This document shows, one piece after another, positions 25,166 to 34,426 of a stretch of DNA of 64,000 nt. The position numbers and the translations under genes were made by a program. This DNA comes from JAGPUQ01 sp036961295. Its GTDB lineage: Bacteria; Pseudomonadota; Gammaproteobacteria; Pseudomonadales; Porticoccaceae. The stretch spans positions 1,612,001 to 1,676,000 of the forward strand of contig JBALVX010000001.1 in assembly GCA_036961295.1 (NCBI GenBank). Direction: 5' to 3'. Numbering within the stretch: the first letter of the stretch is position 1; each line of letters opens with the position of its first letter. The notes under the pieces were generated by a model. The model did no database searches, was not told the DNA's origin, and worked only from the letters and a program-made list of their open reading frames with translations.

Positions 25166-26158
25166 CTAATCTAGCAGATCAGCAAAACTTAAGACTTCGC
25201 TGATCGACGACACCCCCAGTAATTGCATCAATATCCGATCCAAACCCAAAGCCACACCAGCACACTCCGGCAAACCCTGGCTCAAGGCCGCTAATACGGA
25301 TTCGTCGATGGCCACCGGTTTTTTACCCAGAGCGATTCTGGTCTGATTGTCCGCTTCAAAACGCTGACGCTGTTCATCGGCATCGCACAGTTCCCAGTAA
25401 CCGTTAGCCACTTCCATGCGATTGAGAAAGACCTCGAAACGCCGCGCTACAGGATTACCGTGACGGTCTTCAGATAATTTTGCCAGCGCTGCCTGAGCAG
25501 CCGGGTAATCATAAACAAACACCAAACCCATCGGCAGATTTGGCTCTACCTTAAAACTGAAAATAAAATCTAGGCAGGTTGAGCGCGAATCAGCACCTGA
25601 ACTCAAACCCAGCTGGGCAGTTAACTCTCTAAGTTCGGCATCCGCAGCCCGGTGGGGATCCAACCCGGTAGCGGTGACAAACGCATCCCGGTAACTCAAG
25701 CGCTGCGGCTCGGCGTCTAAATTATCGGAGGTACCTAAGTCGTCTGGAGTGTCTGTTTCAAAACCGATAGCGGACACCAAGTCCGCGACCTCATCCATTA
25801 GCTGATGCTCGTCCCAGGCCGGACGATACCATTCAAGCATGGTGAATTCGCGATGGTGCCGTGCGCCACTCTCGCCCTCGCGAAAGGCTTTACCAAGGGA
25901 GTAGACGGCGCGACCATAAGCCGCCAACAGACGTTTAAGAAAATACTCTGGAGAACTTTGCAGATAAACTTTTCGCCCACTCACCGTGGCCTGGGGATTA
26001 TCGATATGAACATCGGTAACACCATATTGCCCCAGTACCGGCACCTCGACTTCAAGTACATCCTGCGCCGAGAAATAGGCGCGGATATCCGCATACAACT
26101 CAGCTCTACGAGCAATCGCTTCAATAGTCGCAGTAGGCTGCCAGGCCGGTTCTGTCAT
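25166..26158 (-). CDS. epmA: EF-P--(R)-beta-lysine ligase
   Basis: Lysyl-tRNA-synthetase paralogue (PoxA/GenX/YjeA) that attaches (R)-beta-lysine to EF-P. 330 aa, class II catalytic core without the anticodon domain: YLQSSPEYFLKRLLAA, AFREGESGARHHREFTMLEWY (motif 2) and ECAGVALGLDRILMQLLG (motif 3). It lies 28 bases downstream of efp on the same strand, so target and modifying enzyme are likely co-expressed. The C-terminus converges with cysE. Confidence 0.95.
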   Translation of the reverse strand: MTEPAWQPTATIEAIARRAELYADIRAYFSAQDVLEVEVPVLGQYGVTDVHIDNPQATVSGRKVYLQSSPEYFLKRLLAAYGRAVYSLGKAFREGESGARHHREFTMLEWYRPAWDEHQLMDEVADLVSAIGFETDTPDDLGTSDNLDAEPQRLSYRDAFVTATGLDPHRAADAELRELTAQLGLSSGADSRSTCLDFIFSFKVEPNLPMGLVFVYDYPAAQAALAKLSEDRHGNPVARRFEVFLNRMEVANGYWELCDADEQRQRFEADNQTRIALGKKPVAIDESVLAALSQGLPECAGVALGLDRILMQLLGVSSISEVLSFADLLD

Positions 26159-26186
26159 TGGTTTGGTGCTTGCCCGCTAAGGTGCT

Positions 26187-26756
26187 TCAGTCCTTGGCCC
26201 GACACAAATATTCACCAGTACGGGTATCCACACGCACCACCTCACCCTGATTAATAAATAAGGGGACTTTGATCACTGCACCGGTACTTAAGGTGGCAGG
26301 CTTGGTGCCGCCCTGAGCCGTATCGCCTTTTAAACCGGGATCCGTTTCTACAATCTCCAGCTCGACATGATTGGCCGCCGTAACCACCAGCGGTGAGCCG
26401 TTATACAGCGTCACGATGCAAGTATCCTGATCCCGCAACCACCGCGCCGCCTCGCCAACCACAATTTCATCGGCCTGGTGCTGCTCGAAGGTATCGGGTT
26501 CCATAAAATGCCAATATTCACCATCGTTATATAAATACTGCATATTTTTTTCAGCCACATCTGCGGCTTCAAGCGTCTCGCTGGCGCGAAAAGTGCGCTC
26601 CCAAACCCGCCCATTTTTCAGATTTTTCAGGCGTACGCGATTAAACGCCTGGCCCTTACCGGGTTTTACAAATTCATTTTCGACAATAGAACAGGGGTCT
26701 CCATCCAACAATACTTTGATGCCTGCACGAAATTCATTGATAGAATAGGTTGCCAT
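26187..26756 (-). CDS. efp: Elongation factor P
   Basis: Relieves ribosome stalling at polyproline. The ATG at 26756 (MATYSINEFRAGIKVLL) gives 189 aa, like E. coli (188); the longer frame to 26894 overlaps epmB and was rejected. The modified lysine is Lys34 in VKPGKGQAF, the form beta-lysylated by EpmA/EpmB. Three domains (KOW-like, two OB folds) end in VRVDTRTGEYLCRAKD. Only 37 bases separate its start from that of the divergent epmB. Confidence 0.97.
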   Translation of the reverse strand: MATYSINEFRAGIKVLLDGDPCSIVENEFVKPGKGQAFNRVRLKNLKNGRVWERTFRASETLEAADVAEKNMQYLYNDGEYWHFMEPDTFEQHQADEIVVGEAARWLRDQDTCIVTLYNGSPLVVTAANHVELEIVETDPGLKGDTAQGGTKPATLSTGAVIKVPLFINQGEVVRVDTRTGEYLCRAKD

Positions 26757-26793
26757 CGCCTTTTGTGTTTCCATAGTCGATTTAAGGGCCGTC

Positions 26794-27822
26794 ATGATAC
26801 CCCACCACACGCTTTCTGGGCAGCCGACCGAGCAGATGCCCGACTGGCAAACTGAACTCGCCAATGCCGTTACCGATATTACCGAGCTGGCCACCCTCCT
26901 CGACCTCGACCCCGCAACTCTGGAGCCCAGCGCGGCTGCCCAGGCGCAATTCCCGCTGCGCGTGCCTCACGCCTTTATAGCCCGCATGCGCAAAGGTGAT
27001 CCCAACGACCCTTTGTTATTACAAGTCTTGCCCACTGATCGGGAAATGCTACCCACTCCGGGATACTCCAACGACCCCCTGGAAGAAGCCGACGCCAACC
27101 CCATACCGGGTTTGATCCACAAATATCAGGGCCGGGTACTATTAGTAGTGAGTCCGGCCTGCGCCATTCATTGCCGCTACTGTTTTCGTCGCCATTTCGC
27201 CTATGCTGACAATACCCCGGGCCGCGAACGCTGGCAGCAAGCGCTCGCCTATATCGCTGCCGATACCTCTATTCGCGAGGTGATATACAGCGGCGGCGAC
27301 CCACTCGCCGCCAACGACCAGATGCTGCTGTGGCTCACCGAACAAATCGCGGCGATACCCCACATCAAACGCCTACGTGTGCACACTCGCTTACCTGTAG
27401 TGATTCCAGCCCGCATCAACAAAGCGTGTTTGCACTGGCTTACCGCTACCCGCCTGCAATCTGTCGTAGTACTGCACATTAATCACGGCAACGAAATAGA
27501 CTCCCCACTCGCACAAGCCGTCGCGGCGATCCGCGCCCACGGTATTATTGTGTTCAACCAATCGGTGTTGTTGCGCGACATCAACAACTGCCCAAATATA
27601 TTGCAGTCCCTCAATGAAAAGCTTTTTGATATTGGCGTAATCCCGTATTATTTACACCGCTTAGACAAGGTAGCCGGTGCGGCGGATTTTGATATCAGCG
27701 ACACCGAAATGCATGCCATTTACCGACAATTATTAACCCTGGATTCAGGTTATTTAACCCCCAAACTAGTAGTTGAAATACCGGGGCATGGATCCAAAAC
27801 GCCGCTTACCCCGATTAACTAG
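26794..27822 (+). CDS. epmB: EF-P (R)-beta-lysine-forming 2,3-aminomutase
   Basis: Radical SAM, PLP-dependent lysine 2,3-aminomutase (YjeK) that makes (R)-beta-lysine for EF-P. 342 aa. Cluster cysteines C123-x3-C127-x2-C130 in CAIHCRYC; YSGGDPL is the SAM region, and the PLP lysine lies near GYLTPKLVVEIPGHGSK. It completes the modification module with epmA and efp. The ATG has AAGG upstream within the 37-base divergent gap. The hydroxylase EpmC is not in this window. Confidence 0.95.
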   Translation: MIPHHTLSGQPTEQMPDWQTELANAVTDITELATLLDLDPATLEPSAAAQAQFPLRVPHAFIARMRKGDPNDPLLLQVLPTDREMLPTPGYSNDPLEEADANPIPGLIHKYQGRVLLVVSPACAIHCRYCFRRHFAYADNTPGRERWQQALAYIAADTSIREVIYSGGDPLAANDQMLLWLTEQIAAIPHIKRLRVHTRLPVVIPARINKACLHWLTATRLQSVVVLHINHGNEIDSPLAQAVAAIRAHGIIVFNQSVLLRDINNCPNILQSLNEKLFDIGVIPYYLHRLDKVAGAADFDISDTEMHAIYRQLLTLDSGYLTPKLVVEIPGHGSKTPLTPIN

Positions 27823-28003
27823 AAGCTTTCTTTGCAAGACAAGAGCAACCAGGGTACCGAAACAAAGTGCCGAAGTTTTGATAAACCAGTCTCGCGATGC
27901 AATCAATCAGTGTAAATTAAGGTTACAATACGAACGACCAGACAGAGATAAAATCGAGTCGCCTAACTGACTCGATTAATTCACGATTATCCTAACTTTG
28001 TGA

Positions 28004-29773
28004 ATGAACTTTCTTAGTAAACCTCGGCAGTCAACCTTGGCTCTAAATGTTGCCCCATTGCAACTTGACAGATGCACCAGTAAACAAAAGACCAGGCAAG
28101 GATTGCAGCGCCAGGCAGGGAAACAAAGGATGAAGACAACAGCGCAGGAACCCGAGACACTACCATCCGTTGAGGCTTTATTGGCCTTATTGGAGGTTGC
28201 ACCCGCAGAGGCCGAGAAACTCTCGTTTTCACATAAATCGCCGATCCAAGTCCGGCGTTATTCCGAAACCCTTGCCACGCTCGACCCCGCCCCGCGCGCG
28301 CAAAAATTGTATGCGGCAATCAAAGAAGTGGTGGCCCTAAAAGAAAGTCCCGAACAGCGCATAAAATTATTGGGCATTTTTCATTCCCAATTAACCGGCA
28401 CGGCCCAGACCTTAATCGAGCAAACCTCGGTATCTCGCGATGCCAACAAAGTGATTTCCCTGGCGCTAGCGCTACTCAAACATCTCTATTCGGGTTACAA
28501 GCAAGTCATTGTTTCCAGCGCCAACCTAAGCACCGTCAATACGGAATTGCTGACCAACAGTATCTTCTCGGCGGTAACGGTGGTCAACGAACTATTCACC
28601 TGTTATTGGCGTCATCACCTCTCCCCGCCGGCGTCTCTGTGGCAAGAACTACACAGCCTGTTTCGCCTCGCTCAGGAATATGGTCTGGAAGATCAACGAG
28701 TGTTTTTTGTCAGCACGCGCGGCAAGCCCAACGCGACTATTCGCAACGCCTACCTCAAGATATTACTGGCTGGTAGCGTCTGCCCGCCGCACTACAATGC
28801 GGGAGAGCTGAAACAAATACTTCAGTTTATTGACTCTTGGGCACACCTCGCCAAGTTTGGCACTGCCAAACAACGTAAACTGTTTCTGGTTGACCCAAGC
28901 GCAAATTATGGCCCAGTGTATCGAACCCGAATCAAAGCTATTCGCGAAGCCCACATTAGCTTGTGCCCAAAAAAACTGGTGTCCGCTTTACAAGATCGCT
29001 GTGTCAAAAGTGACTCGGGAGTGGAATACATTACGGTTCCCGACCGGCTCGCCACTGACTTATGTCAGCTTTGGAGCCAGGAAAATCTCAGACAGGAGGA
29101 TCACTCCAAAAGCAAAGGTGCAGTCGATCTAGTGGCCGGCATTGACGATATCCACAGGATGCTGGCGGGAACAGAATTCGGTGAAGAATTTTTTGCCAGT
29201 TTGCAGCAAGACGCCAACCCCGCACCTGAACCCAGCGCCAGCGTTGCCGGTCACTGGCGCTATCCGAGTTTTCGTTGCGAATATCTAGATCAGAGTGAAT
29301 TTGGCTGTTGCATTGAAGCCGATGGCCTGCGCGAAGCCCTGGCACCGGGTGAAGTCGTGGTGCTTATTGACCCGGAAACCGAACAGCAGCTCTCCGGCGT
29401 GATTCGCTGGGCACACAACACCAACGAACTGAAAACTCGGGTCGGCATCCAGAAATTCACTGGCGACCTAAAGGCCTGTGCCGTATGTCTAACCCGCGAA
29501 ACGACAGCGATTACTCCCTATTTGCCAGCCTTCACCATCGTTTCAGACACACCTAAGGACGGCGTACGCTTACTGGCTCCCTCGGTGCCCTTGAAGATGC
29601 ACAATCAAATACACATGGTTAACGACCAGCAAGAAGCCTATTTTGTTTTGAAGGACAAGGTTGAGATGACCTACCACGTCTCCCACTTTAAAATAATACC
29701 CGAAGCGCGATCAATATCCAGATCAAAAACCCGCCCGAAGACAAAAGCTAAAGCAAAGGCAAAAACTAAGTAG
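28004..29773 (+). CDS. PilZ-like protein adjacent to FimX homologue
   Basis: 589 aa, mostly helical, no signal peptide. At about residues 417-495 I see a degenerate PilZ-type barrel: Arg-rich HWRYPSFRCEY, then DQSEFG (fits D/N-x-S-x-x-G, about 429-434), and SGVIRWAHN...TRVGIQKF typical of the C-terminal PilZ strands. PilZ domains bind cyclic di-GMP. The C-terminus is a Lys-rich tail (KTKAKAKAKTK). An alternative start is ATG 28130 (MKTTAQEPETLPSVEAL). The next gene is FimX-like; the same pair next to serB is what I recall from the Pseudomonas fimX locus. The long N-terminal part is unrecognised. Confidence 0.7.
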   Translation: MNFLSKPRQSTLALNVAPLQLDRCTSKQKTRQGLQRQAGKQRMKTTAQEPETLPSVEALLALLEVAPAEAEKLSFSHKSPIQVRRYSETLATLDPAPRAQKLYAAIKEVVALKESPEQRIKLLGIFHSQLTGTAQTLIEQTSVSRDANKVISLALALLKHLYSGYKQVIVSSANLSTVNTELLTNSIFSAVTVVNELFTCYWRHHLSPPASLWQELHSLFRLAQEYGLEDQRVFFVSTRGKPNATIRNAYLKILLAGSVCPPHYNAGELKQILQFIDSWAHLAKFGTAKQRKLFLVDPSANYGPVYRTRIKAIREAHISLCPKKLVSALQDRCVKSDSGVEYITVPDRLATDLCQLWSQENLRQEDHSKSKGAVDLVAGIDDIHRMLAGTEFGEEFFASLQQDANPAPEPSASVAGHWRYPSFRCEYLDQSEFGCCIEADGLREALAPGEVVVLIDPETEQQLSGVIRWAHNTNELKTRVGIQKFTGDLKACAVCLTRETTAITPYLPAFTIVSDTPKDGVRLLAPSVPLKMHNQIHMVNDQQEAYFVLKDKVEMTYHVSHFKIIPEARSISRSKTRPKTKAKAKAKTK

Positions 29774-29839
29774 AATATTCAGGAAATCGCCCAGCCCGCA
29801 CCGTTATTGCAAAGCACTATGCTAAAACCATCCATTCAG

Positions 29840-29879
29840 TTGGCATCGGGGCTGTATAATTGGCACCAAGGCTGTACAA
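29840..29879. repeat. Two 20-bp repeats upstream of the fimX-like gene
   Basis: TTGGCATCGGGGCTGTATAA (29840-29859) and TTGGCACCAAGGCTGTACAA (29860-29879), followed by a third partial TGGCACG. They lie about 95-135 bases before the fimX-like ATG. Confidence 0.7.
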
Positions 29880-29973
29880 ATGGCACGATAGCGACGGAAC
29901 TCTACCTTTAGAACTTCGACCAAACTCTCATTACATAGAGCAAAAAGACAAATAACGAGTTAAAGACACCCTA

Positions 29974-32118
29974 ATGACCAGTAATGACGGAGCACTCAAC
30001 CTTTTCATCGCCTTCAAAGCAGAGGCCAGTCGACTGGTTAGTCTGTTGGAGAACGCGTCCTACACTCTAGCTCCCCATATCGTCGATGATGACGCAGCGT
30101 TTATCCACCTGCTGACAGACACCCCACCCGATCTGGTTTTAGCTGGCAACACCGACGCCAATGAAGCGCTGCTAAAAACAATTTTTAGCGAGCTCCGCAA
30201 GCGCAACCTCGATATCCCGGTCATTCTCATTAACCCCGAAACTGACGCCCAGAAGGTTGTCCAAGGCTTGCGTCTGGGCGCCGCCGATGTGGGCACCCTC
30301 GACGATGACCAACACTTGTTACAAATTGTTTCGCGCGTCCTCTACGACCTGGAGCAACGCCGCAACCGAGTGTATTGGAAAGCGCGCTTCAAGGATTCCG
30401 AGCAACGCAGCCAAAACCTGATGGATAGTTCTCGGGATGCCATCGCTCTGGTCGCAGAAGGCACCTACGTTTACCTAAACGAGAGTTACGCTCATCTATT
30501 TGGCTATGAAGACAGCGACGCGCTAATGCTATTCCCGGTTATTGATACTGCGCAAGACGCTTTTATGGCACAGCTAAAGCCCTTCCTGAAACCCCTGTCG
30601 AGCGAAGACACCTTGCCAGCCTCGACGATGACGTTTCAAGGTGCAAAGCAAGACAGCAGTAAGTTCGACATCGATATCGAATTGTCCCAAATCGAATATG
30701 AAGGCGAGCCCACCCTGCAATTTCTGATCGGCAAAGAAAAGCTCTTCAATAGACGCGCCGATAACACTGCCGGCGGCACCACAGCAGTTAGTTCTGACCA
30801 CAGTGCGCAAACACCAACAGTTGACACTCGCGGTCCAAAACCCGACGGTGTTGGGGATATTCATCTGCAGCGTATGTTTGATCATATCAATGCAGCGATC
30901 CGCAAGGCCTCGAAAACCCACTCCGAATCGTTACTGTACTACCTACGCATTGACGAATTTTCTAAATTACAGAATGAACGAGGCTTCCAGATTGCCGAGG
31001 GCGCCGCGCGCCTGGTCGCGAAATTTATTAACGGTCGCCTGGAATCTGGTTATCACTTTGATCGCATTGCTGCCGACGCATTTTTACTGATGGCGCCCAA
31101 CAAGACCCCCGAAACCGCACGGAAATTTGCCGAGGAATTACTCCAGGCCTGCGCCACTGAGGTGTTTGAAGTCGAAGACCAAACCGTCAGCGTTCAGCTA
31201 ACGACCGGGGTCAGCACGATTAACGAAGCCTTCGAACGTGCCGAAGTGTGCATCGACCGCTGCCTGAAAGCGCTAGCCCACATTGATGCCGAGGAGTCAA
31301 AAGGGGGGCAGGTACAGTTATTCGAAGAACTCTTTCCCACCAGTATGACCACCTTAGGTGAGGATAAAAATATCCAGCAATACGTCAAACAGCTACTGGA
31401 CAAAAACCTGCTCGAGATGATGTATCAGCCCATCGTCGGCCTGCAGAATCAAGAGTTTGAATATTACGAGGCGTTTTGTCGACCGGATGTCGACGCGCTC
31501 CCGGAGGGCATTCCTGAAGATTTCTTCGCCAAAGCCCTAAAAACCAATATCGCTCTACCACTGGATCAATGGGTCACTCTCCGCGCCTTCAAAGAATTAC
31601 GGGGTAAATTAAGCTCCCACCCCAACACCCGAGTGTTCGTTAAAATCAGTGGTATTGCACTGAAAAATGAAAAATTCCTCGGCTGGCTACAGGCCGCATT
31701 GAAAGCGACCAAACTGAGTCCGCACCATGTGATCTTTCAGCTTGAGGAAAAAGACGTTAGCTGGGCTATGAAAGACGCTCAAGCCCTGGTTGAAGAGTTA
31801 CACAAGGCCAAAGCCACGGTCGCCCTAACTCATTACGGTCTCAATGCGAACACCGACACCTTGAAGAAAATCAACTTCGACTTTGTCAAACCAGATCAAA
31901 CACTGGTAGCAAAAGCCGCTAAGACCACCGATGGCGCAGAGATTCTAAGCGACTGTCTCAACACCGCCAAAGGCGAAGGTGTCAAAGTTATTGTGCCGTT
32001 CGTTGAAGACGCCTCACCCATTCCTACTTTATGGAAACTGGGGGTAGATTATATTCAGGGCTATTATATCCAGGGGCCCCATCCAGCTATGGACTACGAA
32101 TTCACCAGCGAAGAATAA
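29974..32118 (+). CDS. fimX: FimX-like protein: REC-like, PAS, degenerate GGDEF and EAL
   Basis: 714 aa. Receiver-like domain (about 1-130) without a clear phospho-acceptor, PAS (about 140-260, RDAIALVAEGTYVYLNESYAHLFGYED), degenerate GGDEF (about 300-450) and degenerate EAL (about 465-710). EAL is EAF in YYEAFCRPD; the Asp pair expected before the metal site is THYG (about 619), and LETES-like residues read QLEEKD. Thus no phosphodiesterase activity is expected, while c-di-GMP binding is possible, as known for FimX of Pseudomonas, which controls type IV pili. Convergent with serB. Confidence 0.78.
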   Translation: MTSNDGALNLFIAFKAEASRLVSLLENASYTLAPHIVDDDAAFIHLLTDTPPDLVLAGNTDANEALLKTIFSELRKRNLDIPVILINPETDAQKVVQGLRLGAADVGTLDDDQHLLQIVSRVLYDLEQRRNRVYWKARFKDSEQRSQNLMDSSRDAIALVAEGTYVYLNESYAHLFGYEDSDALMLFPVIDTAQDAFMAQLKPFLKPLSSEDTLPASTMTFQGAKQDSSKFDIDIELSQIEYEGEPTLQFLIGKEKLFNRRADNTAGGTTAVSSDHSAQTPTVDTRGPKPDGVGDIHLQRMFDHINAAIRKASKTHSESLLYYLRIDEFSKLQNERGFQIAEGAARLVAKFINGRLESGYHFDRIAADAFLLMAPNKTPETARKFAEELLQACATEVFEVEDQTVSVQLTTGVSTINEAFERAEVCIDRCLKALAHIDAEESKGGQVQLFEELFPTSMTTLGEDKNIQQYVKQLLDKNLLEMMYQPIVGLQNQEFEYYEAFCRPDVDALPEGIPEDFFAKALKTNIALPLDQWVTLRAFKELRGKLSSHPNTRVFVKISGIALKNEKFLGWLQAALKATKLSPHHVIFQLEEKDVSWAMKDAQALVEELHKAKATVALTHYGLNANTDTLKKINFDFVKPDQTLVAKAAKTTDGAEILSDCLNTAKGEGVKVIVPFVEDASPIPTLWKLGVDYIQGYYIQGPHPAMDYEFTSEE

Positions 32119-32167
32119 TCAGGTAAGCAATTTCCAGGCAAGTAACCACTAAGAACCAATAGACTAA

Positions 32168-33391
32168 TTACGATTCCCGGCTAACCATATCTCGATCACT
32201 GATGCCCATTAGGTAGAGAATCCCATCCAGCCCGAGATGTGAGATCGCCTGCTTGGCATTGGCCCGCACCAGGGGTTTGGCCCTGAACGCAATCCCCAAA
32301 CCCGCCAAACTCAACATCGGCAAATCGTTGGCGCCATCACCCACAGCGATGGTTTGCTCCAGGCTAATCACTTCCTGCGCCGCTAATTGCACTAACAGTT
32401 CAGCCTTGCGCTCGCCGTCCACAATATTGCCACTCACCTTGCCAGTCACTTTACCGTCGCTGATATCCAGCTCGTTGGCAAACATATAATCCATGCCCAG
32501 GCGTTGACGAATACGCTCGGCAAAGTAAGTAAAACCACCGGACAAAATCGCAGTTTTGTAACCCAGCGTTGCTAGCGTCTGCATCAAATGCTCCGCACCT
32601 TCAGTCAACACTAAGTCTTGATACACTGTTTCCAGCACTGACTCATCCAAACCTTCCAACAAAGCCACACGCTGGCGAAAGCTGTCGGCAAAATCCAGCT
32701 CTCCGTGCATCGCCCGCTCGGTAAGCGCAGCAACCTCGGCACCCACACCAGCCTGAATAGCCAACTCATCAATGACTTCACTTTCAATCAAAGTGGAATC
32801 CATATCGAACACCACCAGGCGGCGATGACGGCGGAAAATGGTATCTTCCTGATAGGCAATATCCACATCTAGATCGGTGGACAGCTCCAATAGAGAGGTA
32901 CGTAAAACACCCAGGTCGCTGGTTTCTCCACGCACTGAAAATTCAACGCAGGCTTTGCCGTCGGTATCGAGGTGATCAAGGGGGGTGCGCCCCGACAGGC
33001 GTACAATTTTATCGATGTTCAAACCGTGGGCCGAGGTGACTTCGGTGATCCGCGCAATATGTTGCGCACTCACTACACGCGTTAACAGCGACACAATATG
33101 ACGTGGTTTGCCTTGCTGACTAACCCAGGCCTGATAACTGGCTTCGCTCACCGGCTCAACACGCATCTGCATACCGAGATCGCGAATAGCGAACGTCACT
33201 TCTTCCAGCACCTGAGACGGCTCGTATTGACTGGACAGACGCGCCAGAACACCGAGACTGAGGGTGTCGTGAATCACTGCCTGCCCGATATCGAGAATAA
33301 TGACATCGTACTGGGCAAGCACATGGGTCACTGCAGAGGTCACCCCTGGCTTATCGTCACCGGATACGTTAATTAATAGAATTTGCTGCAC
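32168..33391 (-). CDS. serB: Phosphoserine phosphatase
   Basis: HAD-family phosphatase for the last step of serine synthesis. 407 aa: two N-terminal ACT-like regulatory domains (ILLINVSGDDKPGVTSAV and IVSLLTRVVSAQHIARITEV), then the HAD core with nucleophile motif VFDMDSTLIE, LSGGFTYF and VGDGANDLPML. GTG start. The two-ACT form is typical of Pseudomonas-like SerB. A terminator for the upstream SDR gene lies at 33495-33541. Confidence 0.96.
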   Translation of the reverse strand: MQQILLINVSGDDKPGVTSAVTHVLAQYDVIILDIGQAVIHDTLSLGVLARLSSQYEPSQVLEEVTFAIRDLGMQMRVEPVSEASYQAWVSQQGKPRHIVSLLTRVVSAQHIARITEVTSAHGLNIDKIVRLSGRTPLDHLDTDGKACVEFSVRGETSDLGVLRTSLLELSTDLDVDIAYQEDTIFRRHRRLVVFDMDSTLIESEVIDELAIQAGVGAEVAALTERAMHGELDFADSFRQRVALLEGLDESVLETVYQDLVLTEGAEHLMQTLATLGYKTAILSGGFTYFAERIRQRLGMDYMFANELDISDGKVTGKVSGNIVDGERKAELLVQLAAQEVISLEQTIAVGDGANDLPMLSLAGLGIAFRAKPLVRANAKQAISHLGLDGILYLMGISDRDMVSRES

Positions 33392-33494
33392 GGCACAACC
33401 ATCTCAATGTATCAGCCGCTTATTATAGAGAACCTACAGGGCTTTAATAAGGCAGAAGCTAAAACAAAGTCTTCGCCGCGTAAATCAAGCCCAC

Positions 33495-33541
33495 AAAAAA
33501 ACCGATACCTTTATAAGCTCAGCTATAAAAACGTCGGTTTT
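33495..33541 (-). terminator. Intrinsic terminator after the SDR gene
   Basis: On the minus strand AAAACCGA pairs with TCGGTTTT, with an inner stem TTTATAGC/GCTTATAAA, followed by a run of seven T. It lies about 40 bases past the stop of the gene at 33580-34350. Confidence 0.75.
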
Positions 33542-33579
33542 GTTGCACGTATTGTTAACCTAATTACCTACTAACCTAG

Positions 33580-34350
33580 TTATCTGGGCTGCATGCGAAT
33601 GCCGCCATCAATGCGAATGGTCTCACCATTAATATAGCCGTTCTCGGCAATATGAGTAACCAGGCGACCATACTCCGACGGCGCGCCAAGACGGCTGGGG
33701 TTTAGTACCGTAGCCGCCAGAGAGTTAGTGACTTTTTCCGGCATCGACATCAACAGCGGAGTCGCCATAATACCCGGCGCAACGGTATTCACTCGAATAC
33801 CTAGCGTAGCTAAATCCCGCGCCATCGGCAGAGTCATGCCCACGATACCGCCTTTACTGGCGGAATAGGCGCACTGCCCCACCTGCCCCTCGTAGGCGGC
33901 GACCGATGCAGTGTGAACAATCACACCGCGCTCGCCGTCTTCCAGCTCGTTTTTCGCCATAAGCGCTGCGGCGCAACGAGCGACATTAAAACTGCCGGTT
34001 AAATTAATGCCGATAAGTTTGCTGAAATCCCCCAGGGGCATCGGCTGGTTTTCCCGATTCAGAATTTTCTTGGCCGGGCCGATACCGGCGCAGTTCACCA
34101 GCACGTGCAAAGCGCCAAAATGGGCTGCGACTTCATTCATCGCATTCTCCACTGATTCTTCAGAAGCCACATCGACCGAAAAGAACGCGGCCTTATCCGC
34201 TCCCAGGCTCGCGACCACTTCCGCGCCCGCTTCGGCATTGAGGTCAAAAATAGCAATCTTGGCGCCGCGTCCGGCTAGCTCTTCAACCGTTGCCCGACCC
34301 AGGCCGGAGGCCCCGCCCGTTACCAATGCGACTTTATTTGTTAAATCCAC
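33580..34350 (-). CDS. Short-chain 3-hydroxyacyl-CoA dehydrogenase (HSD17B10-like SDR)
   Basis: 256 aa classical SDR: cofactor motif TGGASGLGRAT, FDLN acidic residue for NAD, NCAGIGP and the active site Ser in VIVHTASVAAYEG with YSASKGG (Tyr-x3-Lys). The MLxNxPxxLGxPxEYG pattern (VLNPSRLGAPSEYGRLV) is typical of type II 3-hydroxyacyl-CoA dehydrogenases active on 2-methyl-branched acyl-CoAs (isoleucine pathway). GTG start behind AGGAG. Downstream of the acyl-CoA ligase on the same strand. Confidence 0.88.
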   Translation of the reverse strand: MDLTNKVALVTGGASGLGRATVEELAGRGAKIAIFDLNAEAGAEVVASLGADKAAFFSVDVASEESVENAMNEVAAHFGALHVLVNCAGIGPAKKILNRENQPMPLGDFSKLIGINLTGSFNVARCAAALMAKNELEDGERGVIVHTASVAAYEGQVGQCAYSASKGGIVGMTLPMARDLATLGIRVNTVAPGIMATPLLMSMPEKVTNSLAATVLNPSRLGAPSEYGRLVTHIAENGYINGETIRIDGGIRMQPR

Positions 34351-34426
34351 GCTGTTCTCCTGTGTATTAGTTACTGTGATTGATAGTGTGTATTTTAAAG
34401 ATCTGGTTCTTTAATGATTAAGCGCT

